Source of the DNA: Rhizobium anhuiense
GTDB lineage: Bacteria; Pseudomonadota; Alphaproteobacteria; Rhizobiales; Rhizobiaceae
DNA: 64,000 bases
Assembly (NCBI RefSeq): GCF_003985145.1
Contig: NZ_ML133531.1
Span: forward strand, 1-64,000
Direction of reading: 5' to 3'
The position numbers and the translations under genes are program-made. Positions within the stretch are counted from its first letter, which is position 1. Each line of letters opens with the position of its first letter. The notes under the pieces are model-generated. The model worked only from the letters and a program-made list of their open reading frames with translations, was not told where the DNA came from and made no database searches. Positions 16,537 to 25,509 of this stretch are shown in pieces.

Positions 16537-17541
16537 ATGAAAACAGCCCTGCCGATGTCGCTGCTCGCTCTCACCATCTCCGTTGGCGGTGCGAGCGCGC
16601 GGGAACTCCAACCCGAAGCCATCAATACCGCGTCGATTGCTTCCATTGAGGCAGGCAAGCCCAAGCCCGCAGATCCAGACCCGGCGATCGCCCGCCTTCA
16701 GGTTCTGCTCGACCGGGCGGGTTCGTCTCCAGGCGAGATCGATGGCCTCTACGGGGAAAACGTCAGCAAGGCCGTGGCCGGCTTCGAGGCGATGAACAAG
16801 CTTCCTGTCGATGGCAGGCTGGATCCGGAAGTCATCTCCCACCTGGAAGGCAATGGCCCGATCGTCGCCCCGATCGTTGAAAGCTACGTCGTTTCGGCGG
16901 AGGATGCTGCCGGCCTCGTCGACAAGATCCCCGAGGACTATGGCGAGAAGGCGAAGATGCAGAGCTTGGGATATGTGAACGTTGCCGAGAAGCTGTCCGA
17001 GCGCTTCCACATGGGTATCGATCTTCTCAATGCCCTCAACCCGGGTTCGCAGTTCGCTCCCGGCGATACGGTGTGGGTCGTGAACTCAGGTCCGCCGAGG
17101 GAAGGAAAGGTCAAGAGGATCGAAGCCGACAAGAAGACGGGGCAGGTGCTCGCCTATGCCGAGGACGGATCACTGCTTGCCGTCTATCCCGCGACGATCG
17201 GCAGCGAAGACAATCCGGCGCCGTCGGGCAAGCATAAGGTCAAGGGCGTGGCGAAGATGCCGGTCTACCGATATGACCCGAAGCGCAACTTCAAGCAGGG
17301 AAAGAACGACAAGGTCCTGACCATCCCGAAAGGACCGAATGGCCCGGTTGGCACGGTGTGGATCGATCTGACCGAACCGACCTATGGAATCCATGGCACG
17401 CCGGAGCCGAAGCTCATCGACAAGGTTGGATCGCATGGCTGCGTGCGGCTGACGAACTGGGACGCCGAAGAGCTGGCCGGCATGGTCAAGCCAGGAGTCC
17501 TGGTGGACTTCGTCAATCGAAGTGCAGCCACGCCGAAGTGA
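16537..17541 (+). CDS. L,D-transpeptidase with peptidoglycan-binding domain
   Basis: 334 aa periplasmic enzyme making 3-3 peptidoglycan crosslinks or anchoring proteins. Signal peptide MKTALPMSLLALTISVG; a PG_binding_1 domain near 45-100 (GEIDGLYGENVSKAVAGFE); a LysM-like segment near 150-190 (NALNPGSQFAPGDTVWVVN); then the YkuD domain with the catalytic IHGT and SHGCVRLTN (Cys in SHGC). The ATG at 16537 gives a standard signal sequence, although the ribosome site is poor; an ATG 28 codons upstream is possible. It ends just before the convergent phhA. Confidence 0.9.
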   Translation: MKTALPMSLLALTISVGGASARELQPEAINTASIASIEAGKPKPADPDPAIARLQVLLDRAGSSPGEIDGLYGENVSKAVAGFEAMNKLPVDGRLDPEVISHLEGNGPIVAPIVESYVVSAEDAAGLVDKIPEDYGEKAKMQSLGYVNVAEKLSERFHMGIDLLNALNPGSQFAPGDTVWVVNSGPPREGKVKRIEADKKTGQVLAYAEDGSLLAVYPATIGSEDNPAPSGKHKVKGVAKMPVYRYDPKRNFKQGKNDKVLTIPKGPNGPVGTVWIDLTEPTYGIHGTPEPKLIDKVGSHGCVRLTNWDAEELAGMVKPGVLVDFVNRSAATPK

Positions 17542-17572
17542 GGCCCGCACCCGCCGCCTGATCGTCAGCGAT

Positions 17573-18364
17573 TCACGACGCCTTGGCTTCGAAAGCGGGG
17601 GCGAAATCACCGAGCGATTTCGCCTTGAGGATCATGCCCTCGATATCCTGCTCCACGATCGCTTCGAGATCGGCGAAGCTGTCGATAACGTAATAGATCG
17701 GCTGGAGGATATCGATCCGGTAGGGCGTTCTCAGCACGCTCATGAGATCGAACGGCCGGAACTCGCAGGCCTTGCCTTCCATTGCCGCTTTCGCTTCGCT
17801 TGGCGATGAGACGATGCCCGCGCCGAAGCAGCGCCGGCCCTGCGGCGTGTTGATCAGGCCGAATTCGACGGTGAACCAGAAGATGCGGAACAGATGCCAG
17901 GAATAACCCTTGCCGAGACCGACGGCGGTTTCGCCGAAATGCCGGACGAAATTGGCATAGCTCTGATTGGTGAGCATCGGGCAGTGGCCGAAAACCTCGT
18001 GGAACAGGTCCGGTTCCTCGATATAGTCGATATGTTCGCGACGGCGCAGGAAGGTTGCAAGCGGGAATTTGCCTTGCGACAGAAGCTCATAAAAGCGTGA
18101 GGGCGGAATGAGGGCCGGCACGCCTTCGACGCCGAAGCCGGTGGTCTCGTTCAGGCGTCTGTTCACATCGAGAAGCTGAGGCACCTTATCAGGCGTCAGT
18201 CCCAGCAATTTGACGCCGTCCAGATATTCGCGGCACGCCGTATCGGCGAGCAGCTTCATCTGACGCCGGTAGAGCTCGCCCCATATCGCATCTTCATCCG
18301 GGGTATAGTCATAGAGGCCGTCCGGGCCGGGCAGTTTGGCGGTGTAGCTGCTTTCCTTGGTCAT
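17573..18364 (-). CDS. phhA: Phenylalanine 4-monooxygenase
   Basis: 263 aa pterin- and iron-dependent hydroxylase converting phenylalanine to tyrosine in the cytoplasm. The iron-binding HEVFGHCP has H122 and H127, and the third ligand glutamate lies further on in the WFTVEFGL segment. Length matches bacterial single-domain PhhA (no regulatory ACT domain). It is divergent from an Lrp-type regulator, with an inverted repeat between. It feeds tyrosine into the hpd-hmgA-fahA-maiA pathway 1-6 kb away. No pterin carbinolamine dehydratase (phhB) or aminotransferase is adjacent. Confidence 0.96.
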   Translation of the reverse strand: MTKESSYTAKLPGPDGLYDYTPDEDAIWGELYRRQMKLLADTACREYLDGVKLLGLTPDKVPQLLDVNRRLNETTGFGVEGVPALIPPSRFYELLSQGKFPLATFLRRREHIDYIEEPDLFHEVFGHCPMLTNQSYANFVRHFGETAVGLGKGYSWHLFRIFWFTVEFGLINTPQGRRCFGAGIVSSPSEAKAAMEGKACEFRPFDLMSVLRTPYRIDILQPIYYVIDSFADLEAIVEQDIEGMILKAKSLGDFAPAFEAKAS

Positions 18365-18445
18365 TCGCTGATCCTCCCAGATGCGGCGCTATTCCTCCCA
18401 TTATGATCCAGGTTTGGAGGATTTTCTTTTCTTTCGTGCTGGCTG

Positions 18446-18463
18446 TTGCCATACTGTTGGCAA
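18446..18463 (+). promoter_or_regulatory. Inverted repeat between phhA and the Lrp-type regulator
   Basis: TTGCCA, six bases, TGGCAA: perfect arms, 24 bases before the regulator ATG and 81 bases before phhA. A likely operator for the divergent Lrp-type protein, inferred from position only. Confidence 0.5.
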
Positions 18464-18487
18464 ATCTTCCCGAAAGCGGCGCATAAA

Positions 18488-18949
18488 ATGAAAGAAACTG
18501 GGAATTTTCACCGCAAGCTTCTGCAACTCGTTCAGGCCGACGGCAGCCTTTCGCTGGCAGACCTGGCCGAAAAGGCCGGCATGTCGCAGAGTTCGGCTTG
18601 GCGGAAGATCCAGGAACTGGAAGCCGACGGCGTCATCCGCAAGCGGGTGACGCTGCTCGATCCCGGAAAACTCGATCTCAAGCTCTGCGTCATTGCCCAT
18701 GTGACGCTGGAGGATCACCACGAAGAGGCGGTTGCCTCTTTCGCTTCCGTTGTGCTGGAGCGGCCGGAGATCATGGAGTGTTACGCCCTGTCAGGTGCCT
18801 TCGACTATATGCTGAAGATCCGGGCGAGGGACGTGGAAAGCTACGAAGCCTTCATGACCCGCTACCTCATGCGCAATCCGCATGTGCGCACCGTCGTCTC
18901 GAGCTTCGTGCTGCGCGAGCTGAAATTCTCGACCGAACTGCCGCTCTGA
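18488..18949 (+). CDS. Lrp/AsnC-family transcriptional regulator (next to phhA)
   Basis: 153 aa: helix-turn-helix near residues 5-60 (GSLSLADLAEKAGMSQSSAWRK) and a C-terminal RAM/ACT-like ligand domain (ECYALSGAFDYMLKI). It is transcribed away from phhA, so it probably responds to an aromatic amino acid and controls phhA. ATG at 18488 is used because upstream codons lie over the inverted repeat and the family begins just before the helix-turn-helix. A second Lrp-type gene sits 30 bases beyond its end, convergent. Confidence 0.93.
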   Translation: MKETGNFHRKLLQLVQADGSLSLADLAEKAGMSQSSAWRKIQELEADGVIRKRVTLLDPGKLDLKLCVIAHVTLEDHHEEAVASFASVVLERPEIMECYALSGAFDYMLKIRARDVESYEAFMTRYLMRNPHVRTVVSSFVLRELKFSTELPL

Positions 18950-18982
18950 TTGAGATGCGTCTAGGGCGATGCTGTCGCCGTA

Positions 18983-19462
18983 TCAATGACCCGGCATGTG
19001 CACCGGAAAGCCTTCGAATGTCTTCAGCGTGTCGAGCACGATCGACGTCTTCACATGCTGCACCGACTCGTGCGGCAACAGAACGTCGTTGACGAATTTG
19101 GAGAGGTCGGCGAGCCCGCGGGTCGCCACTTTCAGGTGATAGTCCATTTCACCGGTCAGCGCATAGGCTTCGAGAACTTCCGGCAGTCCGTTGATCAGCT
19201 GCGAAAACCGGCGGGCATTGTCCCGGTTGTGGGTGGCAAGCGTCACCGAAATGACCACCAGCATATCCAGACCCAGCTTCTGCTGATCGAGGTAGGCGCG
19301 GTAGCTGCGAATATATCCCTCAGCCTCCAGTCTCGTGCGCCGGCGCGAGCATTGCGACGGTGAAAGCGCGATCCGCTCGCCGAGCTCGTTGTTCGTCAAC
19401 CGTCCGTCCTTTTGAAGTTCCTGGAGCAGGCGCAAATCCAATTTGTCGAGCTGTTCATCCAT
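18983..19462 (-). CDS. Lrp/AsnC-family transcriptional regulator (next to hpd)
   Basis: 159 aa Lrp-type regulator: helix-turn-helix (GRLTNNELGERIALSPSQCS) then the RAM domain (EAYALTGEMDYHLKV). Divergent from hpd with 129 bases between, so it most likely senses tyrosine or a breakdown product and regulates the hpd-hmgA-fahA-maiA genes. A perfect TTGCGCAA palindrome covers its start codon, consistent with autoregulation. It is distinct from the neighbouring Lrp-type gene (different helix-turn-helix sequence), so the two are ancient paralogues rather than a recent duplication. Confidence 0.93.
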   Translation of the reverse strand: MDEQLDKLDLRLLQELQKDGRLTNNELGERIALSPSQCSRRRTRLEAEGYIRSYRAYLDQQKLGLDMLVVISVTLATHNRDNARRFSQLINGLPEVLEAYALTGEMDYHLKVATRGLADLSKFVNDVLLPHESVQHVKTSIVLDTLKTFEGFPVHMPGH

Positions 19463-19538
19463 TGCGCAAAATCTCCAAAATACTCACGAACCGTGCATAA
19501 TATCTTCTTGGAACATGAAGAATGCAAGAACTTTGCGC
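19462..19538. promoter_or_regulatory. Inverted repeats in the hpd/regulator intergenic region
   Basis: GCGCAAA at 19464-19470 and TTTGCGC at 19532-19538 are perfect 7-base inverted copies; the first is part of the TTGCGCAA palindrome. They flank the divergent promoter region, as expected for an Lrp-type octamer or dimer-of-dimers. Function inferred. Confidence 0.4.
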
Positions 19539-19591
19539 GCGTTTTGGGCCACACTTTGCACCAGTCAAGGTTCAATCCTCAGGAGGAGAAA

Positions 19592-20701
19592 ATGGGCCCT
19601 TTTCCACATGACGCGCCGCCTTCGGAAATCACCCCCGACAACCCGGCCGGCACCGACGGCTTCGAATTCGTCGAATTCGCCCATCCCGAGCCCGAGAAGC
19701 TCAGCGAGCTCTTCACACGCATGGGCTATGTCGCGGTCGCCAGGCACAAGACCAAGGACATCACCGTCTGGCGCCAGGGTGATATCAACTATGTCCTGAA
19801 CGCCGAACCCGGCAGCCATGCCGCCCGTTTCGTCGCAGCTCATGGTCCCTGCGCCCCGTCGATGGCATGGCGCGTCGTCGACGCCAGGCACGCCTTCGAT
19901 CATGCGGTGTCGAAGGGCGCCGTTCCCTATGAAGGGGACGACAAGATGCTCGACGTCCCGGCGATCGTCGGCATTGGCGGCTCGCTGCTCTATTTCGTCG
20001 AGACCTATGGTGCAAAGGGATCGGTTTACGATGCCGAGTTCGATTGGCTTGGCGAGCGCAACCCGCATCCCCAGGGGATCGGCTTCTATTATCTCGACCA
20101 TCTCACCCACAACGTCTTCCGCGGCAACATGGACAAGTGGTGGGATTTTTACCGCAACCTGTTCAATTTCAAGCAGATCCACTTCTTCGATATCGATGGC
20201 CGCATCACAGGTCTGGTCAGCCGCGCCATCACCTCACCCTGCGGCAAGATCCGCATTCCGCTGAATGAATCGAAGGACGATACCAGCCAGATCGAGGAAT
20301 ATTTGAAGAAGTACCGGGGCGAGGGCATCCAGCACATCGCCGTTGGAACGGAGGACATCTACGACGCGACCGACAGGCTGGCCGATAACGGCCTGCGCTT
20401 CATGCCGGGTCCGCCGGAGACCTATTACGACATGTCCTATGAACGGGTGAACGGCCATAGCGAACCGATCGAGCGCATGAAGAAGCACGGCATCCTCATC
20501 GACGGCGAAGGCGTGGTGAATGGCGGCATGACGAAAATCCTGCTGCAGATCTTCTCTAAGACCGTCATCGGCCCGATCTTCTTCGAATTCATCCAGCGCA
20601 AGGGCGACGAGGGCTTCGGCGAGGGCAACTTCCGTGCGCTGTTCGAGTCAATCGAGGCCGATCAGATCAAGCGTGGTGTCATCGGCACGGCGGCGGAGTA
20701 A
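19592..20701 (+). CDS. hpd: 4-hydroxyphenylpyruvate dioxygenase
   Basis: 369 aa non-haem iron enzyme converting 4-hydroxyphenylpyruvate to homogentisate. Two vicinal-oxygen-chelate domains. Iron ligands: His in YLDHLTHNVF, His in GIQHIAVGT, Glu in IFFEFIQRKGDEGFGEGNF-type C-terminal motif. The ribosome site AGGAGGAG fixes the ATG at 19592; the reading frame is open far upstream but that part is not conserved. Second step of tyrosine breakdown, followed by a hairpin and then hmgA. Divergent from its probable Lrp-type regulator. Confidence 0.97.
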   Translation: MGPFPHDAPPSEITPDNPAGTDGFEFVEFAHPEPEKLSELFTRMGYVAVARHKTKDITVWRQGDINYVLNAEPGSHAARFVAAHGPCAPSMAWRVVDARHAFDHAVSKGAVPYEGDDKMLDVPAIVGIGGSLLYFVETYGAKGSVYDAEFDWLGERNPHPQGIGFYYLDHLTHNVFRGNMDKWWDFYRNLFNFKQIHFFDIDGRITGLVSRAITSPCGKIRIPLNESKDDTSQIEEYLKKYRGEGIQHIAVGTEDIYDATDRLADNGLRFMPGPPETYYDMSYERVNGHSEPIERMKKHGILIDGEGVVNGGMTKILLQIFSKTVIGPIFFEFIQRKGDEGFGEGNFRALFESIEADQIKRGVIGTAAE

Positions 20702-20707
20702 ACTCTA

Positions 20708-20737
20708 AGCGCCGCGGGTTTTCAGACCCGCGGCGCT
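20708..20737 (+). terminator. Strong hairpin between hpd and hmgA
   Basis: AGCGCCGCGGGT and ACCCGCGGCGCT form a perfect 12-base stem with a 6-base loop. No T-tract follows at once (GCGGCGTTTTC). It could be a partial terminator or an RNA-stability element that sets the hpd:hmgA expression ratio. Confidence 0.6.
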
Positions 20738-20763
20738 GCGGCGTTTTCGGGGAGGAGTTGAGA

Positions 20764-22125
20764 ATGGACCAGACATCGATCCAGGCTTCCGAGAGTGAAG
20801 CCGCGACGGCAAACAAGCTGAAATACATGCCGGGCTTCGGCAACGACTTCGAAACCGAGTCGCTGCCCGGCGCCTTACCGCAGGGCCAGAACAGCCCGCA
20901 GAAATGCAATTACGGCCTCTATGCCGAGCAGCTGTCCGGCTCGCCGTTCACCGCGCCGCGCGGCACGAATGAAAGGTCCTGGCTTTATCGCATTCGACCG
21001 AGCGTGCGCCACACCCGCCGCTTCTCCAACGCTTCCTATCCGCTCTGGAAAACCGCACCCTGCCTGGACGAGCATTCGCTGCCTCTCGGCCAGCTTCGCT
21101 GGGATCCGATCCCCGCGCCCACGGAAAAGCTGACCTTTCTCGAGGGAGTGCGGACCATCACGACGGCAGGCGATGCCACCACCCAGGTCGGCATGTCGGC
21201 CCATGCCTACCTCTTCAATGAGGACATGGTCGACGATTACTTCTTCAACGCCGATGGTGAACTGCTGATCGTGCCGCAGCTCGGCGCCATCAGAGTGTTC
21301 ACCGAAATGGGCATCATGGATGTCGAGCCCCTGGAAATATGCCTCATCCCGCGCGGCATGATGTTCAAGATTTTGAGGGGCGGCGAGCAGACGGTGTGGC
21401 GTGGCTATATCTGCGAGAATTACGGCGCGAAATTCACGCTGCCGGACCGCGGGCCGATCGGCGCCAACTGCCTGGCCAACCCGCGCGACTTCAAGACACC
21501 GGTCGCCGCCTTCGAGGACAAGGAAACGCCCTGCCGCGTCCATGTGAAGTGGTGCGGAAAATTCTATGTCACGGAGATCGGCCACTCGCCGCTCGATGTG
21601 GTCGCCTGGCACGGCAATTACGCGCCTTACAAATATGACCTGCGGACGTTTTCTCCGGTCGGCGCCATCAGCTTCGACCATCCCGATCCGTCGATCTTTT
21701 CCGTGCTGACCGCGCCCACCGAAGATGCCGGCACCGCCAATGTCGATTTCGTGATCTTTCCGCCGCGCTGGCTGGTCGCCGAGCATACGTTCCGTCCGCC
21801 CTGGTACCACCGCAACATCATGAGCGAATTCATGGGCCTGATCCACGGCCAGTACGACGCCAAGGAGGAGGGTTTCGTGCCGGGCGGCATGAGCCTGCAC
21901 AACATGATGCTTCCCCACGGGCCGGATGCGCTCGCCTTCGAAAAGGCATCCAATACCGAGCTCAAGCCGGTGAAGCTCGATCACACCATGGCCTTCATGT
22001 TCGAGACCCGGTACCCGCAGCAACTGACGAAATATGCGGCCGAGCTCGAAACGCTGCAGGATGACTACCTCGAGTGCTGGGACGGCCTGGAACGCAAGTT
22101 CGACGGAACCCCCGGATTCAAGTGA
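20764..22125 (+). CDS. hmgA: Homogentisate 1,2-dioxygenase
   Basis: 453 aa, ring-opening iron dioxygenase producing maleylacetoacetate; cupin-like hexameric enzyme. Typical N-terminus (YMPGFGNDFETESLPGALP) and the iron-site region with PPWYHRNIMSEFMG and GGMSLHNMMLPHGPD. GGAGGAG lies 6 bases before the ATG at 20764; an in-frame TTG two codons earlier overlaps that site. Length agrees with the family. The stop codon sits inside three imperfect 12-base direct repeats that run into the space before fahA. Confidence 0.97.
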   Translation: MDQTSIQASESEAATANKLKYMPGFGNDFETESLPGALPQGQNSPQKCNYGLYAEQLSGSPFTAPRGTNERSWLYRIRPSVRHTRRFSNASYPLWKTAPCLDEHSLPLGQLRWDPIPAPTEKLTFLEGVRTITTAGDATTQVGMSAHAYLFNEDMVDDYFFNADGELLIVPQLGAIRVFTEMGIMDVEPLEICLIPRGMMFKILRGGEQTVWRGYICENYGAKFTLPDRGPIGANCLANPRDFKTPVAAFEDKETPCRVHVKWCGKFYVTEIGHSPLDVVAWHGNYAPYKYDLRTFSPVGAISFDHPDPSIFSVLTAPTEDAGTANVDFVIFPPRWLVAEHTFRPPWYHRNIMSEFMGLIHGQYDAKEEGFVPGGMSLHNMMLPHGPDALAFEKASNTELKPVKLDHTMAFMFETRYPQQLTKYAAELETLQDDYLECWDGLERKFDGTPGFK

Positions 22126-22153
22126 AGTATCAAGTGAAGCATCAAGCGAAGAC
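22118..22153 (+). repeat. Triple 12-base direct repeat over the hmgA stop codon
   Basis: Units TCAAGTGAAGTA, TCAAGTGAAGCA and TCAAGCGAAGAC follow one another without gaps. The hmgA TGA is in the first unit and the second unit repeats it in the same frame, giving a tandem in-frame stop. Origin by slippage is inferred. Confidence 0.75.
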
Positions 22154-22177
22154 ATCCTCCAGCACAGGAATTCGGAC

Positions 22178-23203
22178 ATGAAACTTGCGACGTTGAAGGA
22201 CTCTACGCGGGACGGCCGGCTGGTCGTCGTTTCCCGCGACCTGACCCGCTGTTCGGAAGTCGGCCACATCGCCCGCACATTGCAGGCAGCACTCGACGAC
22301 TGGGAGCATGTGGCGCCGAGGCTTGCATTGATTGCCGAAGGCATCGAGACCGGAGCCCAGCCGACGATCCGCTTTCACGAACATGACGCAACGTCACCTC
22401 TACCGCGGGCCTACCAATGGGCCGATGGTTCCGCTTACGTCAACCATGTCGAATTGGTGCGCAAGGCGCGCGGCGCCGAGATGCCGGCGAGCTTCTGGAC
22501 CGATCCGCTGATCTATCAAGGCGGGTCGGACACTTTCCTCGCTCCGCGCGAGCCGATCGTGATGGCCGACGAGGCTTACGGGATCGACATGGAGGGCGAG
22601 GTCGCCGTCATCACCGGCGACGTCGCCATGGGTTCCGGCCCGGAAGCGGCGCGCAGCGCCATTCGCCTGCTGATGCTCGTCAACGACGTGTCGCTGCGCG
22701 GTCTGATCCCCGACGAACTGGCGAAGGGATTTGGTTTCTTCCAGTCCAAGCCGGCCTCAGCATTTTCGCCGGTCGCCGTAACGCCGGATGAACTCGAAGA
22801 CGCCTGGGATGGCGGCAAGCTGCACCTGCCACTGTTGGTGAGCTTGAACGGCAAGGCATTCGGCAAGGCCAACGCCGGCATCGACATGACATTCGATTTC
22901 GGCCAGCTGATCGCCCATGCCGCCAAAACCCGCCATCTCGCGGCCGGCACGATCATCGGCTCGGGAACGGTGTCCAACAAGCTGGACGGCGGCCCCGGCA
23001 AGCCGGTGGAGGAGGGAGGAAACGGTTACTCCTGCATCGCTGAACTCCGGATGATCGAGGCCATCGAGACCGGATCGCCGAAGACCCCCTTCATGAAGTT
23101 CGGCGATCAGGTCCGCATCGAGATGAAGGATCATGCCGGCCATTCGATCTTCGGGGCGATCGAGCAGACGGTCGAGAAATACGAGGGGGCCGGGCGGCAA
23201 TGA
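22178..23203 (+). CDS. fahA: Fumarylacetoacetate hydrolase
   Basis: 341 aa. Cleaves fumarylacetoacetate to fumarate and acetoacetate, last step of the tyrosine pathway. FAH-fold motifs: VNHVEL, a metal-binding EGEVAVITGDV region (Glu and Asp ligands), LLMLVNDVSLRGLIP, and GSGTVSNK. The ATG at 22178 starts the conserved MKLATLKD; longer in-frame codons pass through the 12-base repeats. Its TGA overlaps the ATG of maiA by four bases. The length is that of the bacterial short type rather than the 420-residue animal enzyme. Confidence 0.95.
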   Translation: MKLATLKDSTRDGRLVVVSRDLTRCSEVGHIARTLQAALDDWEHVAPRLALIAEGIETGAQPTIRFHEHDATSPLPRAYQWADGSAYVNHVELVRKARGAEMPASFWTDPLIYQGGSDTFLAPREPIVMADEAYGIDMEGEVAVITGDVAMGSGPEAARSAIRLLMLVNDVSLRGLIPDELAKGFGFFQSKPASAFSPVAVTPDELEDAWDGGKLHLPLLVSLNGKAFGKANAGIDMTFDFGQLIAHAAKTRHLAAGTIIGSGTVSNKLDGGPGKPVEEGGNGYSCIAELRMIEAIETGSPKTPFMKFGDQVRIEMKDHAGHSIFGAIEQTVEKYEGAGRQ

Positions 23204-23832
23204 ACGAGGTCGTTCTCTACGACTACTGGCGATCATCGGCGAGTTATCGCGTCCGCATCGCGCTCAATCTCCTGGGCGTCGACTATCGGACCGTGCCGAT
23301 CAACCTGTTGGAGGGCGCGCACAGGAGGCCGGACTATCTCGCGCTCAACCCGCAGGGCTTCGTGCCGACACTGGTGATCGATGGGAAAACACTGACGCAG
23401 TCGCTTGCTATCATCGAATATCTGGCCGAGACCCGACCGGAATGCGGATTGCTGCCATCGGATATCGCCGATCGCCAGAAAGTCCGCGCCCTCGCATATG
23501 CGGTTGCCATGGACATCCATCCGATCTGCAACCTGCATGTCGTCTCGCACCTCATGACGCTAACAGACAAGACGGATGCCCGCGAGGAATGGATGAAGCA
23601 TTTCATCACCGACGGGCTTCGCAAACTGGAAGCCATGATCGGCAACGGCGATGGCGCGTTCAGCTTCGGAGATACACCGACGATGGCGGACCTCTGTCTC
23701 GTTCCCCAGGTCTACAACGCCCGCCGCTGGGGCGTGGATCTGACCGCTTTCACGCGTATCGTCGATATCGACGCCAGATGCGCCGAACTGCCCGCTTTCC
23801 AGGCGGCGCATCCTGACCGGGTGAAACCATAA
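23200..23832 (+). CDS. maiA: Maleylacetoacetate isomerase (zeta-class GST)
   Basis: 210 aa glutathione-dependent isomerase turning maleylacetoacetate into fumarylacetoacetate. The thioredoxin-fold N-terminus carries the zeta-class signature SSASYRVRIALNLLG, with the catalytic Ser-Ser. QSLAIIEYL follows (glutathione site), and the C-terminal helical domain has DTPTMADLCLVPQVYNA-type sequence. Coupled to fahA by ATGA overlap. The gene order, with isomerase after hydrolase, completes the pathway from phhA. Confidence 0.95.
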   Translation: MNEVVLYDYWRSSASYRVRIALNLLGVDYRTVPINLLEGAHRRPDYLALNPQGFVPTLVIDGKTLTQSLAIIEYLAETRPECGLLPSDIADRQKVRALAYAVAMDIHPICNLHVVSHLMTLTDKTDAREEWMKHFITDGLRKLEAMIGNGDGAFSFGDTPTMADLCLVPQVYNARRWGVDLTAFTRIVDIDARCAELPAFQAAHPDRVKP

Positions 23833-24184
23833 CGGCAGGCCTAACCACACGAAATCCGAAGGCGCACTGCCTTTTTCCTGCTGCTCCCACATCAATTGCC
23901 GGCACCGCGTCGGATCGCCTGGGCTGGGATCTATCGATCGCGGCGAGCTACCGGCGTTTACCGTGTCTTATCACTTCTGATTGTGCCGCTTGCCAGAAGA
24001 TCGCTCCTTGTGCATTGATCAGGTCGCTGGGGTAGGTCTGAAATGTTCTCGTCAAAGCTGTTGATCTTCAAACTCGTAATGGACACGGGTTTGATCGCAT
24101 TGAACGCTGATGGGATTTGATGATCACCCCCGGCAATACATACGTGAGCAAGATATGCTGCGAGTGACGACGGGAGAAATACAC
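23833..24184. other. Intergenic region after maiA
   Basis: 352 bases without a convincing gene. A weak terminator-like hairpin (AAGGC, 5-base loop, GCCTT, then TTT) lies at 23859-23876. The rest shows no repeat or known motif. GGGAGA at 24172-24177 is the ribosome site proposed for the next, frameshifted gene. Confidence 0.5.
23859..23876 (+). terminator. Weak terminator after maiA
   Basis: Short 5-base stem AAGGC/GCCTT with a 5-base loop and a run of T, 27 bases after the maiA stop; the expected end of the hpd-to-maiA transcript. Confidence 0.4.
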
Positions 24185-25509
24185 GTGCTCGAAGGCTGGA
24201 GAAGAATACGGAAATCCGTGTCGTTCATATCGATGCTGCTGGCTTTCGCCGCCCTGGCGCAAGAGACGCATGCGGCAATTCCTATGAACGTCTCGACGGC
24301 GCGCCGGGCAAGCGCGGCCTTGCGATAAAGGGCGCGTTCGAAATCTCCGACGATCCGAAGGCGCTTGTCGACGAGTACAAGCAGTTCCAGCCGGCCTATA
24401 TTACCTTTGACTCGCCCGGTGGAAACGTGATCGTCGCGATCGAGTTCGGCCGCACCATCCGCGCGTTGAATGCGCGAACGATCCAGCTCAGAGCCGTGGA
24501 ATGCGCATCGGCTTGCGCCTTCGCCTTCGTCGGTGGCGTTCAAAGATTTGCCGAGCCGGGGTCCATCGGCGTGCATCGGGTTTCCCTATCCGAAGATGCC
24601 GCCATGGACAGCAATTTGGCAGTCTCGTCTGTTCAATCGCTGACCGGCGAGATCATCGGATATTTGACCGACATGGGGGTGAGCCCCAATCTGCTGCAGC
24701 TCAGCCTGTCGATTGACAGCACCGATATAAGGTATCTCACCGCTGCGGAAATGCGAGACTGGAATATCATCACGCCCGAGGACATGTCCTCGCCATCGGC
24801 GGGCGAGCCGCCACCGCCGGGCGCTGCGCCACAGGTGAGCGCCACACCCGCCGTCACGCCATCAGACCCAAGCGCTTCCGAGGAGGCCACCGCAGCCGCA
24901 CCCGGCGACCTGACCACGGAGGCGGTTGATTTCGTCAACCGTTACAATGACGAATGGTCGAAAGACAGCGCTTCTGCGCTTGATTTCATGAAGAGCGTCT
25001 ATGCCGATCAGGTTTCCTTCTTCGGGACCGTGGTCGACAAAGACGTCGTCTTGAAAGACAAGGCAGCCTTCGCCCAACGCTGGCCAGAACGCATATACAG
25101 CGTCAAACCCGGCTCCGTGACCGCCAGCTGCGCTGGAAAATGCGAAATGTCGGGAATTGTCGAGTGGTTTGCTCGAAACCGAGAAACGGGTAGGACAACC
25201 TCCGGGATGGCGGAATTCTCTTTCGTGTGGAACACCGCCTCCCTGCAGATCGAGTCCGAGACCGGAAAGGTGATCGCCACGGACAAAGGAGCCAAAGCGC
25301 CGGATCGGTTGATCCAGCAGTGGATAGGACTGGACGACATCTGCCGCGGCAGCACCGATCGCTACGGCATCGAGACGGAGCGGGCCTGCAAACGGCGCAA
25401 GCAGATCAGTCCGCTGCTCAATCGCGTCGACTGGTGCTATGGCCATGAGGATGAAGCCGGAATGGATATGCAATGGCACAAATGCGATGCCAACTCCCGT
25501 AGGTATTGA
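24185..25509 (+). pseudogene. Frameshifted exported protein with ClpP-fold-like and NTF2-like regions
   Basis: The signal peptide (RKSVSFISMLLAFAALAQETHA) is encoded in one frame and the mature protein in another. From about 24277 the second frame reads NSYERLDGAPGKRGLAIKG and stays open to 25509. It has no start codon before 24427. A one-base loss near 24275-24277 would join the two. The mature part contains YITFDSPGGNV and ECASACAFAFVGG, resembling periplasmic ClpP/crotonase-fold proteins (Ser-containing SAC), a proline-rich linker, and a C-terminal SnoaL/NTF2-like half (FVNRYNDEWSKDSA, CEMSGIVEW). Start proposed: GTG at 24185 after GGGAGA. It may be a broken gene or a sequencing error. Confidence 0.65.
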
